From contig JAHLWP010000011.1 of NCBI GenBank assembly GCA_019057865.1, positions 32,674 through 96,673 of the forward strand: a stretch of DNA of 64,000 nucleotides, given 5' to 3'. A program made the position numbers and the translations under genes. The DNA is from Promethearchaeota archaeon (GTDB taxonomy: Archaea > Asgardarchaeota > Lokiarchaeia > Sigyniarchaeales > SOKP01). Within the stretch, counting starts at the first letter, position 1. The number at the start of each line of letters is the position of its first letter. The notes under the pieces were generated by a model. It searched no databases. It saw only the letters and a list, made by a program, of their open reading frames with translations, and was not told where the DNA came from. Positions 9,419 to 19,107 of the stretch are shown piece by piece.

Positions 9419-10787
9419 AGGCTATAGAACAACTAACATGAAGAACATCAATGTAATTCATTATCCATATGCATAGAGGACAAAATACAGGATAGAACAA
9501 GCATGCAATAATACATCCAAGTAAGAGAGCTACTCCACATCCTACTTCACAGAAAAAACATCTTAATGGGTCTGATGGTGGTGGTGGTGGCGATGGTGGC
9601 GGTGTGTAACCCCCGCCATTGTCGGTATATATATCCGCTAAAACTGCAAAACTCTCAAGAATTTGCCAATCGTATTTTAAGAGTTGTTCTTTTACTAATT
9701 CGGAAAGAGATGCAATTCCTTCTTTTATATCAATGTAAGCATAATAAAGTTCCATTATGTCTAAACCCTCTGATTTTTTATAAATTTTTGCCATTTCTTC
9801 CGCAATATCTGCTAAAATGTCGTATTGTTGGGATAATATAACAGACATATTGAATTGTACAAACTCCATTGAAGTTATAGCTTTTTCGTTAACAGGAGTA
9901 TATTTTAGATTTGTAAATGAACTATTATAAGTCTCTGAATTTAAAGGATCAAGGCGAGTATAAATCGTTAATTTATAGTTATTATGGTAAATTAAATACT
10001 CTAATTGATAATATTGCAAATAGTAATTTTCTGAAGTGATTTCTGTCGAAATAAAATAAGCAGATTTATTGATTGTACTTGTAAATTTATTATAACTCCA
10101 TAATATAGTGTGAGTATGAATAAATTCGTAGACTGTACCATTAAGTTCAAATCTATTGAGAATTGTTATATGGTCTTCTTGTTGTTCTAATACCTTAGAT
10201 GTTATGTTTATTGATTCACTCTGACTTGGGCATTCTTGATTTTCATTACAAGATAGACAACCTGAATAATATAAAAGTAGTGGTTCTATTAGTAATTCAA
10301 ATTTTGTATCAGCTATTTCATTTACCGTAATATAGTGATAACTTGTCCAGATTGGGTAATTTGCATCAATCCATGCCAGTATGCCACCAAGTATATTATA
10401 TACTTTTGTAAAGCCATACTCAACAAGTATCTCACTTGCTAATTGACTCCTATAGCCAGACTTACAGTAAACAATAATCTCAGTATTCTTATATTCTTCA
10501 AGTTCATTTATTCTAATTTCAAGTTCATCATGAGGTATTAAAATAGCGTTGTATAGGTGACCCTTTTCATATTCGCAGGAGGTTCTAACATCTAAAATAA
10601 CAAGGTTCGGATATTTATTTTCATGTTTTATCATATAATTGGCAGTATCTATAGTAATATTTTGATATATTTGTTCTTCAGCAGTAACCATTATTATTAA
10701 ACTGAAAGACGGTAGTAAAAATGCAGTTATAATGAAAAGAGCGATTGTCTTATGACTTATATGTTTTAAACTATTTTTTAAATTCAA
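9393..10787 (-). CDS. Secreted rhodanese-domain protein with proline-rich linker and Cys-rich C-terminus
   Basis: 464 residues. Residues 1-36 are a signal peptide or anchor (basic start, then LFIITAFLLPSFSLIIMV). Residues about 45-148 are a rhodanese domain with VILDVRTSCEYEKGHL and the active loop CKSGYRS (Cys about 108). A CLSC motif lies near 177-180. A long middle part has no recognised family. Then follows a proline linker (PPPSPPPPPSDP) and a hydrophobic 57-residue tail with ten cysteines (C410, 413, 417, 425, 429, 436, 439, 453, 457, 463). Rhodaneses transfer sulfane sulfur or sense redox state; export suggests work outside the cell. The tail resembles in style the Cys-rich halocin C8 module, but that is only a guess. 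Confidence 0.78.
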   Translation of the reverse strand: MNLKNSLKHISHKTIALFIITAFLLPSFSLIIMVTAEEQIYQNITIDTANYMIKHENKYPNLVILDVRTSCEYEKGHLYNAILIPHDELEIRINELEEYKNTEIIVYCKSGYRSQLASEILVEYGFTKVYNILGGILAWIDANYPIWTSYHYITVNEIADTKFELLIEPLLLYYSGCLSCNENQECPSQSESINITSKVLEQQEDHITILNRFELNGTVYEFIHTHTILWSYNKFTSTINKSAYFISTEITSENYYLQYYQLEYLIYHNNYKLTIYTRLDPLNSETYNSSFTNLKYTPVNEKAITSMEFVQFNMSVILSQQYDILADIAEEMAKIYKKSEGLDIMELYYAYIDIKEGIASLSELVKEQLLKYDWQILESFAVLADIYTDNGGGYTPPPSPPPPPSDPLRCFFCEVGCGVALLLGCIIACLFYPVFCPLCIWIMNYIDVLHVSCSIACEYFKWCP

Positions 10788-11069
10788 AATTTTACCTTTT
10801 TATATTTTATTTTTTTTTAAATTGATTGATTTATACAAGTTAAATATAGCAATATGAAAATTTAACTGTTATATTTCTGCAATCATATTTATGAGATATT
10901 AAAATGATTAATTAATTATCTATTTTTATACACTTATTTTATTTATTATTAGAATTGATTTCCATAAATTTGTATTAGATACTTATATTTTAATTCCAAA
11001 AAAAAATAGATTAATTATTAAGTTATATTATTATAATAATAATGAAAATTCAAACTATAAGATGATATT

Positions 11070-12101
11070 ATGCCGAAAGAGGTAAAAGGGGTATTATTTA
11101 GCCGTTTGGTTGTTTTGATTTCTATTGTTCTTATCCCTATAATCACATTTTTAATCTATAATTTTGCTGGTTTTGAATTATGGTTTTCAAATGATCCAGA
11201 TTTGGAGTTTTTGATTATTAACCTTTTATGTCCCTTAGTTTTTAGTATTTCATGGTTATTTTTCATAATTTTATTTGCTAACCGTTTTGCTGAAACTATC
11301 GATTCTACAGATAGAGTGGTGGGGGTAATTCCCTTAAGATTGAAATTGTTTTATGGTATAAATGCCGTTTATATACTTCTTATTTTTGTATTTCCGTTAA
11401 TCACACCTGTTGTTTCAGTTTTAACTTTTGCTTCCTTTGGGTGGCAATTAACAACCATTAGAAAAGAACGATGGGAGGAGGACACAAAAGTTTCTTTATT
11501 AACTAAAATTGTTATGATTCTAGCTTCAATAATCCCTGTCTTCTGTGGAATAGTTATTATACCAGAATATATAAAGTTATCAATATTTTTATTATGGGAT
11601 ATTTGGATTCCATTGCTTGATCCGATTTACAAAATCTCGTATTGTTTATGTACCGCTCTAGCAATTGGGTCTTTATTTATTTTATTTGCTAATTCAGGCA
11701 TAAGTGAATATGAGCAAATATTTGTAGATACTACAAAAACTAAAAAGATGATGCAAATTAAAATTTTGGAAGTAGTTTTATTCGTTTTCTTCTTATTTTT
11801 AGCATTTTATGAATTTACTGTAATAGATCTATTCTATAATGCGGGATTTATAATTGTTCTTATAGTGTCAATTGTCAACTACTTTAGTGGGAAACAAAAA
11901 ACAAGTAAATTTCGAGGTCATGTGATGGGATATATTCTAGCTGCCATTTTTATGGGCTCCAATTTAATATTCATTTCAGATACAGAATTCTCAGATTTTA
12001 TGAAAGTCTCGAGTCTTATCATCTCTGGAATATTGTTTATTTTAGTATTTTTGTATACATTCATTCACCTAGAGGAACCTGAACTAAAATATAATCACTA
12101 A
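11070..12101 (+). CDS. Polytopic membrane protein, about ten helices
   Basis: 343 residues, almost entirely hydrophobic, with roughly ten predicted membrane segments separated by short loops and a short charged C-terminus (HLEEPELKYNH). No transporter signature, catalytic motif or cofactor site is recognisable. It stands alone between divergent and AT-rich gaps, so context gives no clue. The ATG at 11070 is the first start in a clean frame. Confidence 0.6.
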   Translation: MPKEVKGVLFSRLVVLISIVLIPIITFLIYNFAGFELWFSNDPDLEFLIINLLCPLVFSISWLFFIILFANRFAETIDSTDRVVGVIPLRLKLFYGINAVYILLIFVFPLITPVVSVLTFASFGWQLTTIRKERWEEDTKVSLLTKIVMILASIIPVFCGIVIIPEYIKLSIFLLWDIWIPLLDPIYKISYCLCTALAIGSLFILFANSGISEYEQIFVDTTKTKKMMQIKILEVVLFVFFLFLAFYEFTVIDLFYNAGFIIVLIVSIVNYFSGKQKTSKFRGHVMGYILAAIFMGSNLIFISDTEFSDFMKVSSLIISGILFILVFLYTFIHLEEPELKYNH

Positions 12102-12416
12102 TTTTTTTTTTTGATTTTTAATTTTAAGTTAACCCTGATATATTCATGTTAAAAATTAAACTGATTTCCTGAATATATTAAACTAGATTAAAAAATTATT
12201 ATTTTAGAATAAGCGAGATTAATAAAGATATTGATTTTATTAAAATTCGCATCAAACAGTAAGAATTCGTTGATTAAATATTTTAATTCGATATGAGTTA
12301 AATTATCCTAAAATTTTCTACTATATTAGAATATAAATTATTAAAAAGCTAAATTTTATTTATAATTTTAAGGTTAAAATTAAAATTTATTAAAAAAAAA
12401 TAAGGGTTAGAAAAAA
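12102..12416. other. AT-rich intergenic region
   Basis: About 315 bases of very AT-rich sequence between the membrane protein and the surface protein gene. No open frame, hairpin or repeat stands out. TATA-like stretches near 12350-12390 may hold the promoter of the downstream gene, but none is distinct enough to call. Confidence 0.4.
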
Positions 12417-14474
12417 ATGAAAATTATAAATGCTAAATCCTTAATGGTTCTTTCTTTGTTTCTTACCTCAATGATTGCAATGCCAGTTATGGTATCTGCT
12501 GACGACGATAATAAATTTGACTTTGATCAGTGGGGAGGTAGCGAGGGTTTTGTTACTGGTTTTCAGGGAGGCTTTGGAAGTATTTTTGGAGGATTAGGTT
12601 ATGCAGGAAATCTGTTAGGACATGTTTTTCAAATGTTATTTGTTCAAGCATATGAGAGTTTTGATAGTAAAGAGATGCTACCAGGCGTCTATGTTTTAAG
12701 TGCATTTAATGAAACGAAAACTCCAGTTAAAGTTAATGATTATGGACCTGTTGGTGTTAGTGAATACCATCTACTACCGGAGGATTATGCTGCAGGACTT
12801 CCACCAGATACGACAGCTTACTGTGAAGTAGTAAAGAGTGGTTCATATGAGTATAATATGACTGTTGGGGCAGGAGTCACACTTATAATTTGGGATAGCG
12901 ATAATTCATTCATTAAAGCAGTTAAAAAGTTAATTAGCTTTTTCAAAGAAATAGAAGCGATCGAAGGAGAAGAGATTCCTGAGGATCTTATTAGAGAAGG
13001 AGTAGAACTAATTGTTTGGTTTTTAATCCATATAAATGATATTATCACTGGCGATGAACTTTTTATATTGAATCCCATTACCTGGCAGAAATTAGAAATT
13101 ACTCCAACTACTTTTCAAATAACAAAAACATGGTATCTTTCTGCTACTGAGAATATAATTGATCCTAGTGGTGATGATGTTCTTAACGCAATAACATATC
13201 CAATAATATACAATCAATTGAATACAAATGCCAGTAACAGAAAAGATATTTATATGCAATGGTTATTGAGAGATACAGAAATTATACCCAATGAAAAATT
13301 ATACTGGACAGCATTTACCTTCGATTTAATTGAATTATGGATGAAAAATTTTGAAATTCATATTGACATAGCAGAACTTATTGACATTGGAAGTGGAGAG
13401 GGAGGCGATCCTGCGAAAGCTTTTCAGGGATGTGATATTGAATTTTACCTATTTACCCATCATTTAGCTGGTGCTTTCCTCTATAATGATTTAAATCTTG
13501 ATCGTGAACTTTCTGTGAACTATACAGATACAACAGTAACAATTGATGGTGAGGATAAAGATATATCATATCCAGTGAGTTCTGAACTTACTCACAGATT
13601 AATTTTAAGATATGTGGACAATTACAATTTTATACCTCCAACTAAGAATGATGATAATACTATTTCATGGGGATTACAATTACAAGATGTTAATATCTCT
13701 GCAGTTCCTGTTGGCATTGATTTAGATTCCTATCTAGCAGCTCCTCAAGAAAATCTAGATTATGTTCATTTTGGATTTACTTTTGATCCAGAAAAGAACG
13801 TACGAGGAGCAGATGCCGTAGGGAAAATAAAACTAGACCAATACTTTGCTCCATGGAATAATGATACTGATCCCTACGCAAATGCTGATATTACAGATTT
13901 GGATATGGCAATAATTTATGTGTCAACTATATTACATTTTCACTTAAATGTAGCAACTTCTGGTGTTGTTGAACCTCCTGATGCAAACATAGATGATTTT
14001 TATGATGATGATCCAAATGATGACGATTATGTTAAAGAGACTCATGAATTAAAGGTTGGAAATTACCTTGGCGGCTCAGAACCACTGGATTTCGTTGATA
14101 TTGCCGGACCATATTATGATTATGGTAATGAAACCCTCCCTAGAGGACGTGATAATGCGAGTACTGCTATCATCCCTCTTGCTGTATGGACTGGTGAAAT
14201 GGAAAGACATGATACATTTGTACCACCAAGTGAAACAGATGTACAACCTTTTGCTACTGATATTAGGGTTAATATAAGTTTTACTGTAGTAGCTTACGCG
14301 GTATGTTATCCTGAATTTGAGGATGGCACCGGAATTTGGCACGACCCTACTTTCTCAGTTTTCATGACTTTTCAAACTCCAGAATTCTGGGCTTTAATTG
14401 TATTGATTGCTGGTATTGGATTAGTCGGTGTTGCAACGATATTGATAAAAAGAAGAAAGGACATGAGAATCTAA
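12417..14474 (+). CDS. Large secreted, C-terminally membrane-anchored surface protein
   Basis: 685 residues. A signal peptide spans about 1-28 (hydrophobic core LMVLSLFLTSMIAMPVMV, likely cleaved after VSA before DDD). The body is acidic and hydrophilic with many Asn/Asp/Thr residues, several N-x-S/T sites, and acidic loops (DDFYDDDPNDDDYV) that could bind calcium. A single C-terminal helix (FWALIVLIAGIGLVGVATILI) followed by KRRKDMRI anchors it with the bulk outside the cell. No enzymatic motif seen. Probably a surface or envelope protein of this lineage. Confidence 0.7.
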   Translation: MKIINAKSLMVLSLFLTSMIAMPVMVSADDDNKFDFDQWGGSEGFVTGFQGGFGSIFGGLGYAGNLLGHVFQMLFVQAYESFDSKEMLPGVYVLSAFNETKTPVKVNDYGPVGVSEYHLLPEDYAAGLPPDTTAYCEVVKSGSYEYNMTVGAGVTLIIWDSDNSFIKAVKKLISFFKEIEAIEGEEIPEDLIREGVELIVWFLIHINDIITGDELFILNPITWQKLEITPTTFQITKTWYLSATENIIDPSGDDVLNAITYPIIYNQLNTNASNRKDIYMQWLLRDTEIIPNEKLYWTAFTFDLIELWMKNFEIHIDIAELIDIGSGEGGDPAKAFQGCDIEFYLFTHHLAGAFLYNDLNLDRELSVNYTDTTVTIDGEDKDISYPVSSELTHRLILRYVDNYNFIPPTKNDDNTISWGLQLQDVNISAVPVGIDLDSYLAAPQENLDYVHFGFTFDPEKNVRGADAVGKIKLDQYFAPWNNDTDPYANADITDLDMAIIYVSTILHFHLNVATSGVVEPPDANIDDFYDDDPNDDDYVKETHELKVGNYLGGSEPLDFVDIAGPYYDYGNETLPRGRDNASTAIIPLAVWTGEMERHDTFVPPSETDVQPFATDIRVNISFTVVAYAVCYPEFEDGTGIWHDPTFSVFMTFQTPEFWALIVLIAGIGLVGVATILIKRRKDMRI

Positions 14475-14609
14475 AAAATATATTTTTTTAAAATTTTATT
14501 TTTTTTTATTTTTATTTTCTTGAAACTTTATCCTACAAAGTTTTAAATTTTGATATATCTAAATGATATAAAGAGAAAAAAATTTTACAAGTATCAGTGA
14601 GAAGAAGAA

Positions 14610-16400
14610 ATGCCAATTAAGTTAGATGATACCTATCAAGTAGATGAAAATGAACGATGGTTTAAGAAATGGTGGCCTGAGGGAATCCCTTTTAATACTA
14701 CATTTGAAGAAAAAACTACAAATGAATTTTTAGACGAGCAAGTGGCGAAGCATTCTAATGAAAATTTAATTTGGTTTTTAGATACTTGGATTTCTTATAA
14801 ACAATTTCAAGAGTATGTAAAATCATTTGCTACGGCATTAGCTGATTTAGGCATTAAAGCCGGGGATGTTGTAGCAATCCACATGCCTAACTGTCCTCAA
14901 TATATAGTAGGATATTATGCTATTACTAGAATAGGAGCTATTGCTAGTGGAATTAATCCCACTTACCAACCTATGGAAATATTACATCAACTTGACATTA
15001 TAAAGCCTAAAATGTTAATTGTATTAGATGCTTTATATAAGACTTATATTAAACCTATTATTGAGGAATCAAGTGTAAAAATAATTGTTTATACTAATCT
15101 AGCAGATCTAACTGATATGATTAGTGTAAAAAAGATTGTTGGCAAATTTGTAAAGAAGATTCCTACAGGGAAAGTTGATTATCCTAATGCATATAGATTT
15201 AAAGATCTTCTTAAAACTAAGCCAAATATTCCAGAAATTAAAATTAATGTTAAGACCCATCCTGCAACTTATATAATGACCGGTGGAACAACAGGTTTGC
15301 CAAAAGCATCAGTTTTAACGCACTTTAATGTAGTATCCAATGCTAAACAATGCAAATTATGGTTGGGTGGAGAAAGACCATGTATAGGAAATATTGGGAT
15401 ACTTCCATTATTTCACAGTTTTGCTCATACAGTAGTTATGAATACTACTATAGCAGTTGGAGGTTGGATCATGCTCTTTCCAAGTCCTCCTTCACAAACA
15501 GAATTATGTGAAGAAATCGAAAAATTACCATGTACAGAAGGATTAATTTATGCGGGTACTGAAATGCTATTCAAAAGGCTAGCTGAACTCAAAAGAATAA
15601 AAAAAAGATACCCAGGAGTAATGGGAAAATTAATATTATGTGTTTCAAGTGCCGGTCCATTGCATAAAGCGGTACATGATGCCTTTATTGAAAATACTGG
15701 TGGTAGAATTGTGGAAGCTTATGGATTATCAGAAGCCAGCCCTGCTGTAAGTGCTGGTAATTTATTTGGTGAAAGTCCAGTTGGCAGCATAGGTGTGCCA
15801 TTCCCAGGAACAGAATGGGGCATCTGGCCAACAGACAATTTCAATTTAGGTCCTATATGTTTAGGAAATCCAGATGATAAAAATTTTGGTATTGAACATT
15901 CTGGAGAAATTTGTGTTGCTGGTCCCCAGATCATGTTAGAATATTTAAACGAACCAGATGAAACTGCTGATACAATTTTAGAATACAAAGATAAATTATG
16001 GTTATTAACAGGAGATATTGGTTTTATGAATGAAGATGGCACAATCGTAATTAGGGATCGAAAGAAACAACTTATTAAACATAAGGGTTATTCTGTATTT
16101 CCTAAAGAAGTAGAAGAACTCCTAATGAAACATCCAGATATTGCCGAAGCGGCAGTAGCAGGGTTACCACATGAGGAATATGGAGAAGTTATAAAAGCAT
16201 GGGTTTCAATAAAAGAAGATTGTAATTTATCACCCCAGACGATAAAAGAATGGGCTACTGAAAATATGGCACTTTATAAAGTACCTTATTCTATTGCTAT
16301 TGTTGGAGAATTGCCAAAAAATATCATAGGAAAGGTTCAGCGTAGAGCACTTCAAATTAAAGACCCGTTATATATTGAAAAATACGGAGATTCTCAATGA
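14610..16400 (+). CDS. AMP-forming acyl-CoA synthetase (long-chain fatty acid-CoA ligase type)
   Basis: 596 residues of the adenylate-forming superfamily. The P-loop-like motif is MTGGTTGLPKASVLTH, the adenine-binding motif EAYGLSEASP, the hinge region TGDIGFMNEDGTIVIRDRKK, and the C-terminal catalytic Lys lies near LPKNIIGKVQRRAL. It activates a carboxylate with ATP and transfers it to CoA; overall layout fits FadD-like medium/long-chain ligases. No signal peptide. A winged-helix regulator gene lies downstream on the same strand beyond a 240-base gap that carries an inverted repeat, and may respond to the same metabolite (inference). Confidence 0.9.
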   Translation: MPIKLDDTYQVDENERWFKKWWPEGIPFNTTFEEKTTNEFLDEQVAKHSNENLIWFLDTWISYKQFQEYVKSFATALADLGIKAGDVVAIHMPNCPQYIVGYYAITRIGAIASGINPTYQPMEILHQLDIIKPKMLIVLDALYKTYIKPIIEESSVKIIVYTNLADLTDMISVKKIVGKFVKKIPTGKVDYPNAYRFKDLLKTKPNIPEIKINVKTHPATYIMTGGTTGLPKASVLTHFNVVSNAKQCKLWLGGERPCIGNIGILPLFHSFAHTVVMNTTIAVGGWIMLFPSPPSQTELCEEIEKLPCTEGLIYAGTEMLFKRLAELKRIKKRYPGVMGKLILCVSSAGPLHKAVHDAFIENTGGRIVEAYGLSEASPAVSAGNLFGESPVGSIGVPFPGTEWGIWPTDNFNLGPICLGNPDDKNFGIEHSGEICVAGPQIMLEYLNEPDETADTILEYKDKLWLLTGDIGFMNEDGTIVIRDRKKQLIKHKGYSVFPKEVEELLMKHPDIAEAAVAGLPHEEYGEVIKAWVSIKEDCNLSPQTIKEWATENMALYKVPYSIAIVGELPKNIIGKVQRRALQIKDPLYIEKYGDSQ

Positions 16401-16543
16401 GGTTTTATTAAAAACAAGTATTAAAAATCTTAATGATTAAATTAATCCAAATACGTAATTTTTTTTATTTTTCAAGATATTTTGAAATATCAAAAAATAA
16501 TAAATAATTTTAAAAATTATATTAAGATAAAGGATTGCATAGA

Positions 16544-16573
16544 TTCTAGTGTATAATTTCTAGTACACTAGAA
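16544..16573. promoter_or_regulatory. Inverted repeat, likely operator of the downstream winged-helix gene
   Basis: TTCTAGTGTA (16544-16553) and TACACTAGAA (16564-16573) are perfect 10-bp arms separated by TAATTTCTAG, which itself repeats the TTCTAG half-element. It lies about 70 bases before the TTG start of the winged-helix protein and after the acyl-CoA synthetase gene. The symmetry fits a dimeric repressor site; a terminator hairpin for the upstream gene is the alternative. Confidence 0.5.
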
Positions 16574-16643
16574 TAGTAATTAATAAAAATATAAGTTTTT
16601 TTTAATAAGATAATAAATAAATAAAACTTAGAGAGACAATATT

Positions 16644-17570
16644 TTGTCAGAAAAACCAGAAATAGAAAAACTTGAAATAGAGGCTGCGAAACTAGAAGGA
16701 GTAAAAGTAAAAGATAACGAGCTTTTATTAATTGATGAATTAGTTCAAGATTATGCTCCAGAAATTGCTCACATTTATGATTTTAGAGAGGATGAATCAG
16801 AAGAACAACAAATTAAAACAGGACGCCTTCATGAAAACCGTATCTTAGGTATTATCCTAAAATTTTACCTAAAAGGTAAAAAGAAAATTACTACAACTCA
16901 AGTTGAGCAAGAGTATAAAAGATATTATAAAGAAATTGCTCGTTCTACAATTTCGACTTACTTAAATATGCTAAAAAAAGAATCCACATTATATAAAGAA
17001 AGAGATGGTAGAGTAGTTTATTACATTTTTTATGAAGATCCTCCAAAAGATATTAAGCCATTTTGGTTTACTAGAATTTTTTGTATTGTTCCAGCTTACT
17101 TTGATAGAGCAATGTATTTTTCGAAATTGTATCTAAAGTCTGAATTATATACTCAAGAATACATTAAACGAACCAACAATGGAAATAAACAAATATTAAA
17201 CAAGAATTTCAAATTTCTGACTGGTTTAATTGTTTTAAATATTTTAAAAAATAGAAGTTCAAAATGTGTATTTTGTCAATTTAGTAAACGAGAAATTTAT
17301 AATACTTTACAGGAGGCAATATCGGTTGCAATTAAAGACCGATCTGATGTTTTACCTGAAGAATTGTTAGATTTTCTAATCAATGAGTATTCAGAAATCC
17401 CTATATTTAATGGGATCAATATTGAATGTCAAGAAACAGAAAAACTAATACTTGAAAATATCTTTAAATTTGCTGACAATTATAAAAAAGATTTAGAATT
17501 TCAGATAATGGTTTCAAGTAGAAGACAAGATATAAGATTAAAACAAAAAGAAATTATGGAACAAGAATAA
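16644..17570 (+). CDS. Winged-helix domain protein, probable regulator
   Basis: 308 residues. Residues about 65-135 look like a winged helix: LHENRILGIILKFYLKGKKK, then TTQVEQEYKRYYKEIARSTI with STYLNMLKKE as recognition helix, then a wing ERDGRVVYYIFYED. The remaining ~170 residues are helical with a CVFCQF pair and no known effector domain. The start is TTG at 16644; the preceding GAGAGACAA is a weak site. The inverted repeat at 16544 may be its own operator. Sequence-specific DNA binding is inferred from the fold only. Confidence 0.6.
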   Translation: MSEKPEIEKLEIEAAKLEGVKVKDNELLLIDELVQDYAPEIAHIYDFREDESEEQQIKTGRLHENRILGIILKFYLKGKKKITTTQVEQEYKRYYKEIARSTISTYLNMLKKESTLYKERDGRVVYYIFYEDPPKDIKPFWFTRIFCIVPAYFDRAMYFSKLYLKSELYTQEYIKRTNNGNKQILNKNFKFLTGLIVLNILKNRSSKCVFCQFSKREIYNTLQEAISVAIKDRSDVLPEELLDFLINEYSEIPIFNGINIECQETEKLILENIFKFADNYKKDLEFQIMVSSRRQDIRLKQKEIMEQE

Positions 17571-17644
17571 ATACAATCCATAAGATAAACAATAATTTAT
17601 TTCTTTACTTATAAAATAAGATTTTAAGTGTTCTTTGATAAACA

Positions 17645-18175
17645 CTAAAGCAGATTAGATTTTTGCATCATTAAGCTTGTTAGTGCTTCAAATGTTTCTT
17701 CTACATTTTCTCCTGTTTTAGAACTACACTCAATAAAACCGTCTACTCCTCTTGATTTTGATATATTAATTCCTTCCTCTCCAGAGATTTCACGATCATC
17801 AATTAAATCTGCCTTCCCGCCAACTACAATAACAGGAAATTGATCTTCTGATCTAATTTCTTTTTTAACAATTAATAACCAATCATCTATGTGAGCCAAA
17901 CTCGAGTAATTTGTGACATCGTACATGAAGAGCGCCCCATTTGCACCCCTAACATATGTTGGCAACAGGAATCTAAACCTTTCTTCACCTCCAAAATCCC
18001 AGATCTGAAGTTTTACTTTCTTTTCATTAATTTCCAAACTTTTTACTTCAAAATCCACACCTATTGTCATCTTAGAATCTGATTTAAACAAATTAGTAAG
18101 GAACCTTTGGGTTAAGGTAGTTTTCCCTGTTCCCGCATCACCGAATATTACTACTTTGTATGTTGCGTCGTACAT
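17645..18175 (-). CDS. Ras/Rab-like small GTPase
   Basis: 176 residues. G1 is GDAGTGKTTL, G2 Thr lies in KMTIGVDFEVK, G3 is WDFGGEERF (a Rab-like DxxGxE with FGG in place of TAG), G4 is VGGKADL in place of the usual NKxD, and G5 is ECSSKTG. The altered G4 (Asn replaced by Gly) may weaken guanine specificity. There is no C-terminal cysteine for prenylation, as in other archaeal members. Such GTPases are expanded in Asgard genomes. It is convergent with the winged-helix gene. Confidence 0.9.
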   Translation of the reverse strand: MYDATYKVVIFGDAGTGKTTLTQRFLTNLFKSDSKMTIGVDFEVKSLEINEKKVKLQIWDFGGEERFRFLLPTYVRGANGALFMYDVTNYSSLAHIDDWLLIVKKEIRSEDQFPVIVVGGKADLIDDREISGEEGINISKSRGVDGFIECSSKTGENVEETFEALTSLMMQKSNLL

Positions 18176-18634
18176 TAACTTCCTCTTCCGAAACTTTATT
18201 TTAGTTTAATTTTTATACTTAAGGGAGGTATTTTTTATCTTTTTTAATTATATAGATATTTTACATTTAAATTTTATTTTTAAGGATTTATGTTTTAATA
18301 GATGGTTATTCTTTTAAGATTTCTATGTTTATTATGTAATTCATATATATAAATGTTTTAAAGCATTATAAATAAAATATCGAATTATAATTTATAATTT
18401 TAATGTAATAATTTTGAAACTTATGTTGTAAGAACCATTTACTATTTTCAATTTGTTATATAAGTTAATAATTCTGTTTTTTCTATAATTAGTCATGAAA
18501 ATATGACAAGTAAAGTTTCTTTAAATAATCTTGTAATGAAAGAGATTGACAATAAAAGTTAAATGTATATTAAACTTTTACAAACTTAGAAGTTTTTTAA
18601 CTACAAATGGGGAGTAAATTCTCTAAAAAATCGA
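18176..18634. other. AT-rich intergenic region
   Basis: About 460 bases, very AT-rich, upstream of the GTPase start (minus strand) and of the broken zinc-ribbon gene (plus strand). I see no open frame with a credible start and no strong hairpin. It probably holds the two divergent promoters. Confidence 0.4.
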
Positions 18635-19016
18635 ATGAGAGTGAGGATAATAACTGAGGTAAAAGATAAATGTGGGAAGTGCGGAGCAAAAATATCTCCT
18701 GATTATGATTTTTGCCATTCATGTGGTACCAAATTCAGTAAAATAGCAGCAACAACAAGAAAAAGAGAAAAAAAAAAATCATTATACTAAAAAAATAGTA
18801 GGTTCTAACCTTGATCGAGTTGAACGTTTAGAGCAATATATGAAAAGGAAACATAAAGTTCAATTAGCAATTGCTATTATAGGAGCAATCATAGGCGGGA
18901 TAATAGGTGGGATCTGATGGGTAAACCTAGGAAAGATTGAAAATTGGTGGATTATCCCTCTTGGAATACTCATAGGTGCTGTCGGTCCCTTTTTCATATA
19001 TGATATGTATATGTAA
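18635..19016 (+). pseudogene. Broken gene: zinc ribbon, coiled segment and two membrane helices
   Basis: ATG at 18635 opens 51 codons with a zinc ribbon (CGKCGAKI...CHSCGTKF) and a basic tail, stopping at 18790. The frame runs into an 11-A tract (18768-18778). Moving to the frame obtained by dropping one A continues as a charged stretch (NLDRVERLEQYMKRKHKVQ), a Gly/Ile-rich helix (LAIAIIGAIIGGIIGGI), then TGA at 18915-18917, then WVNLGKIENWWIIPLGILIG and a second helix ending at TAA 19016. So two lesions separate three coding pieces of one protein. A simple 51-residue zinc-ribbon product, a homopolymer sequencing error, or recoding are alternatives. Confidence 0.6.
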
Positions 19017-19107
19017 ATCTCAAAAAATAAATTCTTTTACTTATTTTTTACTTTAATCTATACTTAATGTATTAGTCTATTTTTAATAACTATATGGTAA
19101 TAAGATA

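Noticed and set aside
9566..9841. Plus-strand open frame opposite the rhodanese gene
   Set aside because: It is the reverse of the proline-linker coding region and has no ribosome site or family match.
18915..18917. In-frame TGA as a selenocysteine codon
   Set aside because: It lies at the end of a Gly/Ile-rich membrane helix, has no redox motif around it, and the gene already has a frame break at the A11 tract.
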